From: Actinomycetales bacterium
GTDB lineage: Bacteria; Actinomycetota; Actinomycetes; Actinomycetales; JAHECE01
Reading direction: 5' to 3'
DNA: 8,384 nucleotides
NCBI GenBank assembly: GCA_024641895.1
Contig: JAHECE010000038.1
Span: forward strand, 6,011 to 14,394
Below, piece by piece: positions 1-6,590 of this stretch. A program made the translations under genes and the position numbers. The first letter of the stretch is position 1, and each line of letters begins with the position of its first letter. The notes beneath the pieces are model-generated. The model did no database searches and had not been told where the DNA came from. It saw only the letters and a list, made by a program, of their open reading frames with translations.

Positions 1-76
1 CCGTGCGGCCTCGGCTGAACCCGACCGAGCGAGGTGCGCCTACGGTGGCGGCGTCTCGCGCCCCGGGACCGAACGC

Positions 77-1261
77 TCAGGACCCCCGCAGCGCCTCGCG
101 GAGCGACACGCGGGCGCCGGTGCGCAGCACGGCGTTGCCGTAGATCCTCCCGGTCAACCAGACGAGGACCGGGAGGATCCCGACGGCAAGGGTGACCGTG
201 AGGGCCAGCTCCCAGCCGGCGACCGTGCCCGTGGCAATCCGGATCGGCATGAGGAACGGTGAGAAGAACGGCACGAGAGACAGGTTCGTCACCAGCGGGC
301 TGCTGGGGTTCCGGATGCCCACGGTGATGCCGACGAAGTAGGGGATCATCATCACGAGCATCACCGGGGTGACGACGGAGCCGACGTCCTCCTGGCGTGA
401 GACCAGGGCCGACATGGCCGCGAGCACGAGCGAGAACATCGCGTAGCCGAGCACGAACCACAGAAGGACCCACAGCACGGTGGCCGTGATGTTGATCTGG
501 ATGTCAGCGAGCACCCCGGTGGCGGCCGCGGTCCCGAGGCCGGTCCCGGCGATGAGGACGAGCTGCCCGAGCCCGATCGCTCCGATGCCCAGGACCTTGC
601 CGGCCATGAGCTCCCACGGGCGGATCGTCGACAGGAGGAGCTCGACGACCCGGCTGGTCTTCTCCTCCACGACGCCCTGGGCGACGAGCTGCCCGGTGAT
701 CGCGATCGCGATGAAGATGAGGACGCCGCCGAGCATCCCGGTCACCGCGAGGCTCTCGTCGACCGGCGCGGCCTGCTCGAGCGCCCGGACGTCGAGCGAC
801 GCCGTTGCCACGTTCTGGGCCACCTCGGCCGGGTTCCCGCCGAGGGCCGTGATCTCCTCGTCGAGCGCGAGCTGCTGGGCGAGGATCGCGAACGACAGCC
901 GTAGCGAGGAGCCGACCCCGGTCTTCACGACGACCACCGGGTCCGTCGCGTCCCCGGTGATCAGGGCGTCCAGCGTGCCGTCGCGGACGAGCTCCTCGCC
1001 GGTCGTGGCTGTGACGGTCCGGGTCTCGATGGGCACGCCCGTCGCGGTACCGGCGGCCACGAGAGGCGGGCCGAGGACGGCGGTCTCAGCCGTCACCCCG
1101 ACCATCTGAGCGGGAACCACGTCGTCGGCGAAGGTGCTGATCAGGAAGCCGGCGACCATGATGCCGACGACGATGACGACCGTCGTCCAGATGAAGGTCT
1201 TGTTCCGTACGCGCGTGCGCACCTCGCGGCCCGCGACGAGACCCATCGCCCGCGCGCTCAC
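77..1261 (-). CDS. ABC-2 type transporter permease (NatB-like)
   Basis: Probable membrane subunit of an ABC export system, working with the ATPase encoded just upstream; substrate unknown. The 394-residue protein has an N-terminal membrane segment (about residues 23-43), a large, probably extracytoplasmic domain (about 45-172), then about five hydrophobic stretches (roughly 175-197, 221-250, 258-287, 294-316, 350-372). The motif EEKTSRVVELLLST (199-212) after the second segment is typical of NatB/COG1668 permeases, and a protein of about 400 residues fits that family. I chose the GTG at 1261 because its GTGA overlaps the ATPase stop by 4 bases and GGGGA lies 6 bases upstream. ATG at 1246 (residue 6) is the alternative. 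The reading frame stays open upstream to 1642, but that part lies within the ATPase gene and is not family-like. Subfamily call is firm; function in the cell is not. Confidence 0.9.
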   Translation of the reverse strand: MSARAMGLVAGREVRTRVRNKTFIWTTVVIVVGIMVAGFLISTFADDVVPAQMVGVTAETAVLGPPLVAAGTATGVPIETRTVTATTGEELVRDGTLDALITGDATDPVVVVKTGVGSSLRLSFAILAQQLALDEEITALGGNPAEVAQNVATASLDVRALEQAAPVDESLAVTGMLGGVLIFIAIAITGQLVAQGVVEEKTSRVVELLLSTIRPWELMAGKVLGIGAIGLGQLVLIAGTGLGTAAATGVLADIQINITATVLWVLLWFVLGYAMFSLVLAAMSALVSRQEDVGSVVTPVMLVMMIPYFVGITVGIRNPSSPLVTNLSLVPFFSPFLMPIRIATGTVAGWELALTVTLAVGILPVLVWLTGRIYGNAVLRTGARVSLREALRGS

Positions 1262-2238
1262 GCCGCGTCCCCGCGTCGCGTCCACCGGGACCTGCCTCGG
1301 GTGGCCGGAGGTGCGCTCGGGAGCGGCGGCTCGGCCTGGCTGACCACGTCGCGGTAGAGCTCGGCGAGCGACGGCCGGACCGGTGCGAACTCCCGCACGC
1401 GCCCCGTCCTCAGGGCCGCGGCCAGCACGGCCTGCTCGGCGCCAGGAGCGGTCGAGGACACCTCGAGCGTCGTCCGCGTCCTGTCGAGGCCGACGACCGC
1501 CACGCCCGGCAACCCGTCCGCCCAGCCCGCAGGGGCGTCCGGCGCGTCGACGACCCAGCGCGGCGCCTCGGTCCGACGCAGCTCCGCGATCGAGCCGACG
1601 GCGACCATCGAGCCGTTGCGGATGATCCCCACGCGATCGCACAGCCCCTCGACGAGAGCGAGCTGGTGCGAGGAGAACACCACGGGAACTCCGGCGTCGG
1701 CGCGCTCCCGGAGGACGTCCGACATCACGTCGACCGCGACCGGGTCCAGGCCGGAGAACGGCTCGTCGAGGATGAGGACGCTCGGGTCGTGCATGAGCGC
1801 CGCCGTGAGCTGGACCCGCTGCTGGTTGCCGAGGGAGAGCTTCTGCACCTCGTCGTCGCGCCGCCCGGCGACGCCGAGGCGCAGGGTCCAGGCCTCCATC
1901 GCGGCCCGCGCCTCCGCAGGACTCATCCCGTGCAGCCGGCCGAGGTAGACGAGCTGCCCGCCGACCTTCATCCGCGGGTAGAGGCCGCGCTCCTCGGGCA
2001 TGTAGCCGACGCGGCGACGGGCTTCGAGGTCGAGCGGAGCCCCGGCCCAGCGGACCTCGCCGGCGTCCGCGGCGAGGACGCCGAGCGCGATGCGCATCGC
2101 CGTCGTCTTGCCGGCTCCGTTCGAGCCGACGAAGCCGAAGATCTCGCCCGCCCGGACGCTGAACGAGGCGGACCGGAGGGCCTGGAGCCGCCCGTAGGCC
2201 TTCGACAAGCTGTCGAACTCGAGGATCGCAGGACTCAT
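1258..2238 (-). CDS. ABC transporter ATP-binding protein (NatA-like, COG4152 type)
   Basis: ATPase subunit that would power the neighbouring ABC-2 permease from the cytoplasmic face. All nucleotide-binding motifs are present in its 326 residues: Walker A GSNGAGKT (38-45), a Q-loop-region YMPEERGLYP (79-88) typical of the COG4152/NatA group, signature LSLGNQQR (134-141), Walker B VLILDEP (154-160) with catalytic Glu159, and the switch His191 in SSHQL. The C-terminal part (about 225-300) resembles the accessory domain seen after the NBD in this group (DUF4162 type). The last ~25 residues are rich in Pro, Ala and Arg and probably disordered. ATG at 2238 was chosen because the conserved sequence begins there and AGGA lies 8 bases upstream; the frame continues upstream to 2412 without family-like sequence. 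It lies 41 bases downstream of tetR and overlaps the permease by 4 bases, so the three are probably cotranscribed. Confidence 0.93.
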   Translation of the reverse strand: MSPAILEFDSLSKAYGRLQALRSASFSVRAGEIFGFVGSNGAGKTTAMRIALGVLAADAGEVRWAGAPLDLEARRRVGYMPEERGLYPRMKVGGQLVYLGRLHGMSPAEARAAMEAWTLRLGVAGRRDDEVQKLSLGNQQRVQLTAALMHDPSVLILDEPFSGLDPVAVDVMSDVLRERADAGVPVVFSSHQLALVEGLCDRVGIIRNGSMVAVGSIAELRRTEAPRWVVDAPDAPAGWADGLPGVAVVGLDRTRTTLEVSSTAPGAEQAVLAAALRTGRVREFAPVRPSLAELYRDVVSQAEPPLPSAPPATRGRSRWTRRGDAA

Positions 2239-2279
2239 GCGTTCGATCCTGCTCTCCCCGGCGGTGGCGGTCGAGGGCT

Positions 2280-2930
2280 CTAGGCCCCGCGCGTCCTGGG
2301 CGTGGTGCTGAGCTCGGGCGCGGCCTCGAGCCCGTGCAGCCCGTTCCAGGCGAGGTTGACCAGGTGCGCGGCGACCGTCGCCTTGTCCGGGCTGCGCGAC
2401 TCGAGCCACCACTGCCCGGTCAGGGCGATCATGCCGACCAGCATCTGGGCGTACAGCGGTGCAGTCGCGGGATCGAGCCGGCGGAGCCTGAACTGTTCGG
2501 CCAGCACCCCCTCGACCTGGGTCGCGACGTCGCCGATCAGCGAGGAGAAGGTGCCGGTCGCCTGGGCCACGGGGGAGTCCCGGACCAGGATCCGGAACCC
2601 GTCGGTATTCGTCTCGATGTAGTCCAGGAGCGCGAGGGCCGTCCGCTCGACGAGCACCTTCGGGTGCGCGCGGACCTGCAGCGGCTCGGTGAGTGTGACG
2701 AGGAGCCGCTGGACCTCGCGGTCGACGATCACCGCATAGAGCCCCTCCTTGCCGCCGAAGTGCTCGTAGACCACGGGCTTGGAGACGCCGGCGCTCGCCG
2801 CGATGTCCTCGACGCTCGTCCCCTCGAAGCCTTTCTCCGCGAACAGGGTCCTGCCGATCTCGAGGAGCTGCTCACGGCGCTCCTTGCCTGTCATGCGGGC
2901 CCGCACGGGTCGCCTGGGCTCGGGGGGCAT
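2280..2930 (-). CDS. TetR/AcrR-family transcriptional regulator
   Basis: DNA-binding repressor-type protein of 216 residues, in the usual TetR size range. The N-terminal helix-turn-helix is clear: TLFAEKGFEGTSVEDIAASA around residues 28-47, followed by GVSKPVVYEHFGGKEGLY (48-65), the recognition helix and its flank. The remainder is a variable, mostly helical ligand/dimer domain, so no ligand can be named. The start is uncertain: ATG at 2930 gives an Arg/Pro-rich leader, while ATG at 2894 (residue 13, MTGKERREQLL) fits the conserved family N-terminus equally well. Neither has a strong Shine-Dalgarno. It is first in a probable operon with the ABC ATPase and permease, so control of that exporter and of itself is the simplest inference. 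A related regulator (Rv1019) sits next to glmU in M. tuberculosis, so the gene may belong to the glmU neighbourhood rather than to the exporter. Confidence 0.92.
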   Translation of the reverse strand: MPPEPRRPVRARMTGKERREQLLEIGRTLFAEKGFEGTSVEDIAASAGVSKPVVYEHFGGKEGLYAVIVDREVQRLLVTLTEPLQVRAHPKVLVERTALALLDYIETNTDGFRILVRDSPVAQATGTFSSLIGDVATQVEGVLAEQFRLRRLDPATAPLYAQMLVGMIALTGQWWLESRSPDKATVAAHLVNLAWNGLHGLEAAPELSTTPRTRGA

Positions 2931-2967
2931 GCGCCCATCATGCCGCGCCCTGGGCGCCCCCTCACGG

Positions 2968-3000
2968 GACCGCTCCGACTGGCAGACTGACCGCTGCGAC
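2968..3000. repeat. 12-base direct repeat, 21-base period, candidate operator
   Basis: GACCGCTCCGAC (2968-2979) recurs as GACCGCTGCGAC (2989-3000), 11 of 12 bases matching, start to start 21 bases, about two helical turns. It lies in the 82-base interval between the divergent tetR and tRNA-Gln genes. The repeat is seen directly; its use as a TetR or other regulator site is inference. Confidence 0.4.
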
Positions 3001-3011
3001 CCACGTGGTCG
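2997..3011. promoter_or_regulatory. 15-base inverted repeat, candidate operator beside tRNA-Gln
   Basis: CGACC-CACGT-GGTCG is an inverted repeat with 5-base arms and a 5-base centre, containing the perfect 8-base palindrome CCACGTGG (3001-3008). It abuts the tRNA 5' end and overlaps the end of the second direct repeat. Its size and place suit a TetR-type operator, but 5-base arms can arise by chance in GC-rich DNA. No convincing -35/-10 pair was found here on either strand; CAGACT (2983-2988) is a weak -10 candidate for the tRNA. Confidence 0.25.
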
Positions 3012-3012
3012 G

Positions 3013-3084
3013 TCCGCCCTGGTGTAACGGCAGCACGCCGGCCTTTGGAGCCGTGCAGTCCAGGTTCGAATCCTGGGGGCGGAA
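3013..3084 (+). tRNA. tRNA-Gln (anticodon TTG)
   Basis: Cloverleaf folded by eye, 72 nt. The acceptor stem TCCGCCC (3013-3019) pairs perfectly with GGGCGGA (3077-3083), with discriminator A at 3084. The D arm is GTG/CAC with the GG of its loop. The anticodon loop CTTTGGA (3043-3049) gives anticodon TTG (3045-3047), reading CAA. The T arm CCAGG-TTCGAAT-CCTGG (3060-3076) is perfect. The 3' CCA is not encoded. The first acceptor pair is U1-A72, as known for tRNA-Gln. The outermost anticodon-stem pair (3038 with 3054) is C/T, a mismatch; the other four pairs are intact. It lies 76 bases upstream of glmU on the same strand. Confidence 0.96.
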
Positions 3085-3094
3085 CTCGCGGGGC

Positions 3095-3100
3095 TAGAGT
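3095..3100 (+). promoter_or_regulatory. Possible -10 element for glmU-prs
   Basis: TAGAGT in the 76-base gap between tRNA-Gln and glmU fits the actinobacterial -10 pattern TANNNT and would give a 5' leader of about 55 bases. No good -35 is visible; the matching position falls inside the tRNA T arm. glmU could also be reached by read-through from the tRNA, as no terminator is visible between them. Confidence 0.3.
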
Positions 3101-3160
3101 TGGCTCCGCCCGCGCCCGGTCGACCCAGTCCCGGGCCAGACCCTTGGGGAGCCGGATCGC

Positions 3161-4744
3161 GTGAGCCACAACCGCCCAGCCGCTGTCATCGTCCTCGCCG
3201 CCGGTGAGGGCACCCGGATGAAGTCCCGCACCCCCAAGGTGCTCCACGAGATCGGTGGGCGCTCGCTCATCGGTCACTCCGTGGCGGCGGCGGAGTCGCT
3301 GGACCCGGGTCGGCTAGCCGTCGTCGTCCGGCACGAGAGGGACCGGGTCGCCGAGCACGTCTCGGCCATCGCGCCGCATGCCCTCGTCGCCGACCAGGAC
3401 GAGATCAAGGGCACGGGCCGCGCGGTGCAGTGCGCGATGAGCGTGCTCGACGCCGCAGCGGTGGCCGAGACCGTCGGTGCCGGCGGCGCTGCGGCTGCCC
3501 CGGCGTTCGTGGGCGCCGTCGTGGTCCTGGCGGGCGACGTCCCGCTGCTGGACAGCGCGACGCTTCACGGCCTGGTGGACGCGCACGCCGCGGGCGGGCA
3601 CGCCGTCACGATCCTCACCACCGAGGTTGCCGACCCCACCGGGTACGGGCGCATCGTGCGGGACTCGGACGGCGACCAGGTGGCGGCGATCGTCGAGCAC
3701 CGGGACGCGACACCCGAGCAGCGCGCGATCCGGGAGATCAACTCCTCCGTCTACGTCTTCGACGCCGAGGTCCTGCGCACCGCGCTCTCGCAGCTGGGCT
3801 CGCAGAACGACCAGGGCGAGGTCTACCTCACCGACGTCGTCGCGATCGCGCGGGCCGCCGGTCGAATCGTCCGAGCCTCGCGGGTCTCTGACCCCATGCT
3901 GCTCGAGGGCGTCAACGACCGGTCACAGCTCGCCGCGCTGGGCGCCGAGCTCAACCGGCGGGTGCTCAAGGCCGCGATGGTGGCGGGCGTGACCGTCGTG
4001 GACCCCGCGACGACCTGGGTTGACGTCACGGTCGAGCTCGAGCGCGACGTCACGATCCTTCCCGGCACGCAGCTTCACGGCCGGACGATCGTGCGCGAAG
4101 GGGCCACGATCGGCCCGGACACCACGTTGACCGACGTCGAGGTCGGCGTGGACGCGCAGGTGGTCAGGACCCACGGCAGTCTGTCGACGATCGGCGCCCG
4201 GGCGCTGGTGGGCCCGTTCGCCTACCTGCGACCCGGGACCCGGCTCGGGGAGAAGGGCAAGATCGGGACGTTCGTCGAGACGAAGAACGCCGACATCGGC
4301 ACTGGTTCCAAGGTCCCGCACCTGTCCTACGTGGGTGACGCGACCATCGGGGAGTACAGCAACATCGGCGCGGCGAGCGTCTTCGTGAACTTCGACGGCG
4401 TCGCCAAGCACCGCTCGGTCATCGGGTCCCACGCCCGCACCGGCTCGGACAACATGTTCGTCGCGCCGGTCACGGTCGGCGACGGCGCGTACACGGGCGC
4501 CGGCACCGTGGTCCGCCGTAACGTGCCCCCCGGCGCGCTCGCCGTCAACGTCGCACCCCAGCGCAACGTCGACGGCTGGGTCATCCGCTACCGAGCCGGC
4601 ACGCCCGCCGCACAGGCGGCCCAGGCTGCGCTCGAGTCGAGGTCCGGCGACCCGGCGCTCTCGACGCAGGCCAAGGCCGAGCGCGCGCGCGCCGCGGGCG
4701 ACGCCCCGTCCACCGGTACCAGCGACTCAGAGGACGCACGATGA
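3161..4744 (+). CDS. glmU: Bifunctional N-acetylglucosamine-1-phosphate uridyltransferase / glucosamine-1-phosphate acetyltransferase
   Basis: Cytoplasmic enzyme making UDP-GlcNAc for peptidoglycan: the C-terminal domain acetylates glucosamine-1-phosphate with acetyl-CoA, the N-terminal domain adds UMP from UTP. The uridyltransferase domain (about 1-255) shows LAAGEGTRMKSRTPKVLH (12-29), GTGRAV (84-89; many homologues have GTGHAV), the metal-binding Asp126 in GDVPLL, and EINSSVYVF. The acetyltransferase domain (about 275-480) is a left-handed beta-helix of imperfect hexapeptides with FAYLRPGT, catalytic His387 in KVPHLSYVGDA, and NIGAASVFVNFDG. Overall it closely resembles M. tuberculosis GlmU. 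The 527 residues exceed E. coli GlmU (456) and the mycobacterial protein (495), mostly through an Ala/Ser/Asp/Arg-rich tail after about residue 480 and an Ala-rich stretch before strand GDVPLL. Start: GTG at 3161 with GGGGAG 9 bases upstream. Its stop overlaps the prs start (ATGA), so the two are cotranscribed and probably translationally coupled. Confidence 0.98.
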   Translation: MSHNRPAAVIVLAAGEGTRMKSRTPKVLHEIGGRSLIGHSVAAAESLDPGRLAVVVRHERDRVAEHVSAIAPHALVADQDEIKGTGRAVQCAMSVLDAAAVAETVGAGGAAAAPAFVGAVVVLAGDVPLLDSATLHGLVDAHAAGGHAVTILTTEVADPTGYGRIVRDSDGDQVAAIVEHRDATPEQRAIREINSSVYVFDAEVLRTALSQLGSQNDQGEVYLTDVVAIARAAGRIVRASRVSDPMLLEGVNDRSQLAALGAELNRRVLKAAMVAGVTVVDPATTWVDVTVELERDVTILPGTQLHGRTIVREGATIGPDTTLTDVEVGVDAQVVRTHGSLSTIGARALVGPFAYLRPGTRLGEKGKIGTFVETKNADIGTGSKVPHLSYVGDATIGEYSNIGAASVFVNFDGVAKHRSVIGSHARTGSDNMFVAPVTVGDGAYTGAGTVVRRNVPPGALAVNVAPQRNVDGWVIRYRAGTPAAQAAQAALESRSGDPALSTQAKAERARAAGDAPSTGTSDSEDAR

Positions 4745-5721
4745 ACCCGATCACGACGAACGGGGTCAAGCAGCTCGTGCTCGCCTCCGGGCGGGCCCAC
4801 CCGGACCTCGCCGCGGCGGTCGCGCGCGAGCTCGGCTGCGAGCTGCTCAACACGACGGCCTACGACTTCGCCAACGGCGAGATCTACGTGCGCTTCGCCG
4901 AGAGCGTCCGCGGCGCCGATGCCTTCGTGCTGCAGAGCCACGCGGCCCCTGTCAACCACGCGATCATGGAGCACCTGCTCATGGTCGACGCGCTCAAGCG
5001 GGCCTCGGCGCACCAGATCACCGCGATCCTGCCCTTTTACGGCTACGCCCGTCAGGACAAGAAGCACCGGGGTCGCGAGCCGATCTCCGCGCGCCTGCTG
5101 GCGGACCTGTTCGACGCAGCAGGGGCGGACCGGCTCATGTCGGTGGACCTGCACGCCGCCCAGACGCAGGGCTTCTTCAATGGACCCGTCGACCACCTCT
5201 GGGCGATGCCGATCCTCACCGACTACGTCCGGACGCGGGTCGACCTGTCCAACCTCGCGGTCGTCTCACCGGACGCGGGCCGTATCCGGGTCGCCGAGAA
5301 GTGGGCCGCCAAGCTCGGGGACTGCCCGCTGGCCTTCGTGCACAAGACCCGCGACGTCACGCGCCCGAACATGAGCGTCGCGAACCGCGTCGTGGGCGAC
5401 GTCCAGGGCCGCGACTGCGTGCTCGTCGACGACCTCATCGACACCGGCGGCACGATCGCCGAGGCCGTGAAGGTGCTCTTGCGCGAGGGGGCTCGGGGCG
5501 TCATCGTGGCGGCCACCCACGGTGTGCTCTCCGACCCGGCACCGCAGCGGCTGCAGGACTGCGGCGCGCGTGAGGTCATCGTCACGGACACCTTGCCGAT
5601 CCCGACCGAGAAGCGGTTCGAGCGGCTCACGGTCCTGTCGATCGCCCCGCTGATCGCGCGAGCGATCCGCGAGGTCTTCGACGACGGCTCCGTGACGAGC
5701 CTCTTCGACGGCAACTCCTGA
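4741..5721 (+). CDS. prs: Ribose-phosphate pyrophosphokinase (PRPP synthase)
   Basis: Makes PRPP from ribose-5-phosphate and ATP, the precursor for purines, pyrimidines, NAD, His and Trp, and in actinobacteria also for the decaprenyl-phospho-arabinose route. The 326-residue length fits bacterial class I enzymes. Visible motifs are FANGE (43-47), ILPFYGYARQDKKHRGREPI (96-115, the ATP-contacting region), VDLHAAQTQGFF (135-146, the PRPP synthase signature with metal-binding His138), the flexible-loop HKTRD (201-205; Lys202, Arg204) and the PRPP/ribose-phosphate loop VLVDDLIDTGGT (227-238). The C-terminal SVTSLFDG is typical of actinobacterial Prs. The ATG at 4741 overlaps the glmU stop and has AGAGGA 6 bases upstream. 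The glmU-prs pairing is widespread in actinobacteria and links two cell-envelope and nucleotide precursor steps. Confidence 0.98.
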   Translation: MNPITTNGVKQLVLASGRAHPDLAAAVARELGCELLNTTAYDFANGEIYVRFAESVRGADAFVLQSHAAPVNHAIMEHLLMVDALKRASAHQITAILPFYGYARQDKKHRGREPISARLLADLFDAAGADRLMSVDLHAAQTQGFFNGPVDHLWAMPILTDYVRTRVDLSNLAVVSPDAGRIRVAEKWAAKLGDCPLAFVHKTRDVTRPNMSVANRVVGDVQGRDCVLVDDLIDTGGTIAEAVKVLLREGARGVIVAATHGVLSDPAPQRLQDCGAREVIVTDTLPIPTEKRFERLTVLSIAPLIARAIREVFDDGSVTSLFDGNS

Positions 5722-5730
5722 CAACGCCTT

Positions 5731-5760
5731 TTGGCCGCCCGCCCGGCGGTCGCCTAGAAT
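5731..5760 (+). promoter_or_regulatory. Sigma-70-type promoter for rplY
   Basis: TTGGCC (5731-5736), an 18-base spacer and TAGAAT (5755-5760) match the housekeeping actinobacterial promoter pattern, the -10 being very close to TAGAAT/TATAAT. Transcription would begin near G5766 or G5767, leaving about 178 bases of untranslated leader before rplY. The spacer holds a 7-base-pair hairpin (5733-5739 with 5745-5751, one G-T) with no T-run after it, so I do not call it a terminator for prs. Confidence 0.6.
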
Positions 5761-5766
5761 CTGCTG

Positions 5767-5944
5767 GTTGCCTCGGCGAGGAACGTCGGAGGCCTGAAGT
5801 GCTCGCCGCACCTCGGGTCCTGCCGGCTTCGTGATCGACGCGGTGGCGCGCTCTCGCGCCGTCGGATCGACGTTCTGCGCCCAGGGGCCCCACCGAAGTC
5901 ACGAGGCGCGCACCGCGCGCGCCGCCAGTTGCACCAGGAGAAAC
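5767..5944 (+). promoter_or_regulatory. Structured 5' leader of rplY, candidate cis-regulatory RNA
   Basis: No gene is supported in this roughly 180-base stretch, which includes three hairpins found by eye. Hairpin 1 (5770-5793) has nine pairs with one bulged G and loop AGGAA, at the expected 5' end of the transcript. Hairpin 2 (5841-5864) has ten pairs including two G-T and loop CTCT. Hairpin 3 (5905-5923) has seven perfect pairs, GGCGCGC/GCGCGCC, with a 5-base loop, ending 12 bases before the ribosome-binding site AGGAG (5936-5940). Long leaders with structure are common for ribosomal protein genes under autogenous control, so regulation by L25 is possible but unproven. In DNA this GC-rich, hairpins also occur by chance. 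No T-run suggests an attenuator. Confidence 0.35.
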
Positions 5945-6571
5945 GTGTCCGACCAGATCACGCTCGCCGCCACCCTGCGCACCGAGTTCGGCAAGGGCGC
6001 CGCCCGTCGAGCGCGTCGCGCCCACACCATCCCGGCCGTCCTCTACGGCCACGGCACCGAGCCCGTGCACCTCACGCTCCCGGGGCACGACACCTTCCTC
6101 GCGCTCAAGGGCCGCGCCAACGCGCTCATCACCCTGGAGTTCGAGAGCCACCAGGAGCTCGCGCTCGTCAAGGACATCCAGCGCGACCCGATCAAGCCCG
6201 TGATCGACCACATCGACCTCGTGCTGGTCCGCAAGGGCGAGAAGGTGCGAGTCGAGATCCCCGTGCACGTCGTCGGCGAGTCCGCCTCGGGCACCGTCGC
6301 CGCCCAGGACCTCGCGGTCATCAAGGTCGTGGCCGACGCCACCCGGATCCCCGAGAAGGTCGAGGTCTCGGTCGAGGGCGCCGTGGCCGGCACGGTGTTC
6401 CGCGCCGGCGATCTCACACTTCCCCCCGGTACCGAGCTCGAGACGGACGCCGAGGCGATCGTGATCGGCATCGCACTCCCGGCCACCGAGGCCGCCGAGG
6501 CCGCCGAGGCCGCCGTGGGCGAGACGACGGCTCCCGCAGCCGCCGCGGCACCGGAGAGCGCCGAGGCCTGA
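5945..6571 (+). CDS. rplY: 50S ribosomal protein L25/general stress protein Ctc
   Basis: Long-form L25 (CTC/TL5 type), which binds 5S rRNA in the large ribosomal subunit. The N-terminal L25 domain (about 1-92) has LRTEFGKGAARRARRAHTIP (11-30), then AVLYGHG, and DPIKPVIDHIDLV (81-93); the second, beta-rich CTC domain (about 98-180) has VRVEIPVHVVGE and IPEKVEVSVEG. A low-complexity acidic/Ala tail (about 181-208) follows, typical of actinobacterial members. Length is 208 residues. GTG at 5945 was chosen because the family N-terminus begins there and AGGAG lies upstream, though only 4 bases away, which is short. The frame is open back to a GTG at 5831, but those 38 codons have no L25 character. 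It has its own likely promoter and sits 19 bases before pth, so the two are probably cotranscribed. Confidence 0.97.
   Translation: MSDQITLAATLRTEFGKGAARRARRAHTIPAVLYGHGTEPVHLTLPGHDTFLALKGRANALITLEFESHQELALVKDIQRDPIKPVIDHIDLVLVRKGEKVRVEIPVHVVGESASGTVAAQDLAVIKVVADATRIPEKVEVSVEGAVAGTVFRAGDLTLPPGTELETDAEAIVIGIALPATEAAEAAEAAVGETTAPAAAAAPESAEA
6488..6514 (+). repeat. Tandem 9-base repeat in the rplY tail
   Basis: Three perfect copies of GAGGCCGCC encode Glu-Ala-Ala three times in the acidic C-terminal tail of L25. Such in-frame repeats can gain or lose units by slippage without breaking the gene, so tail length may vary between strains. Confidence 0.85.
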
Positions 6572-6590
6572 GCCCGGCGCACGTCAGTCG

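Noticed and set aside
1..76. Possible end of another gene or a terminator at the left edge
   Set aside because: A TGA at 16-18 and a 4-pair GGCG/CGCC hairpin around 48-62 are present, but too short and weak to support a call.
1262..1642. N-terminal extension of the permease reading frame
   Set aside because: It runs wholly inside the ATPase coding region, is Arg/Gly-rich and has no permease character; the GTG at 1261 with a 4-base overlap is the natural start.
2239..2412. N-terminal extension of the ATPase reading frame back into tetR
   Set aside because: It overlaps the end of tetR and the translation is low-complexity; the conserved ATPase sequence starts at the ATG at 2238 with a ribosome-binding site.
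3013..3084. tRNA-Gln as an integration site for a mobile element
   Set aside because: No second copy of the tRNA 3' end, no integrase and no foreign-looking genes are found in the window; both flanks look like ordinary chromosome.
5733..5751. Hairpin just after prs as a terminator
   Set aside because: The 7-pair stem has no T-run downstream and lies within the spacer of a good promoter; a role in ending prs transcription cannot be supported.
5831..5944. Earlier GTG giving a 38-residue extension of L25, or a leader peptide
   Set aside because: The residues do not resemble L25, there is no stop before rplY so it is not a separate leader peptide, and no ribosome-binding site precedes it.
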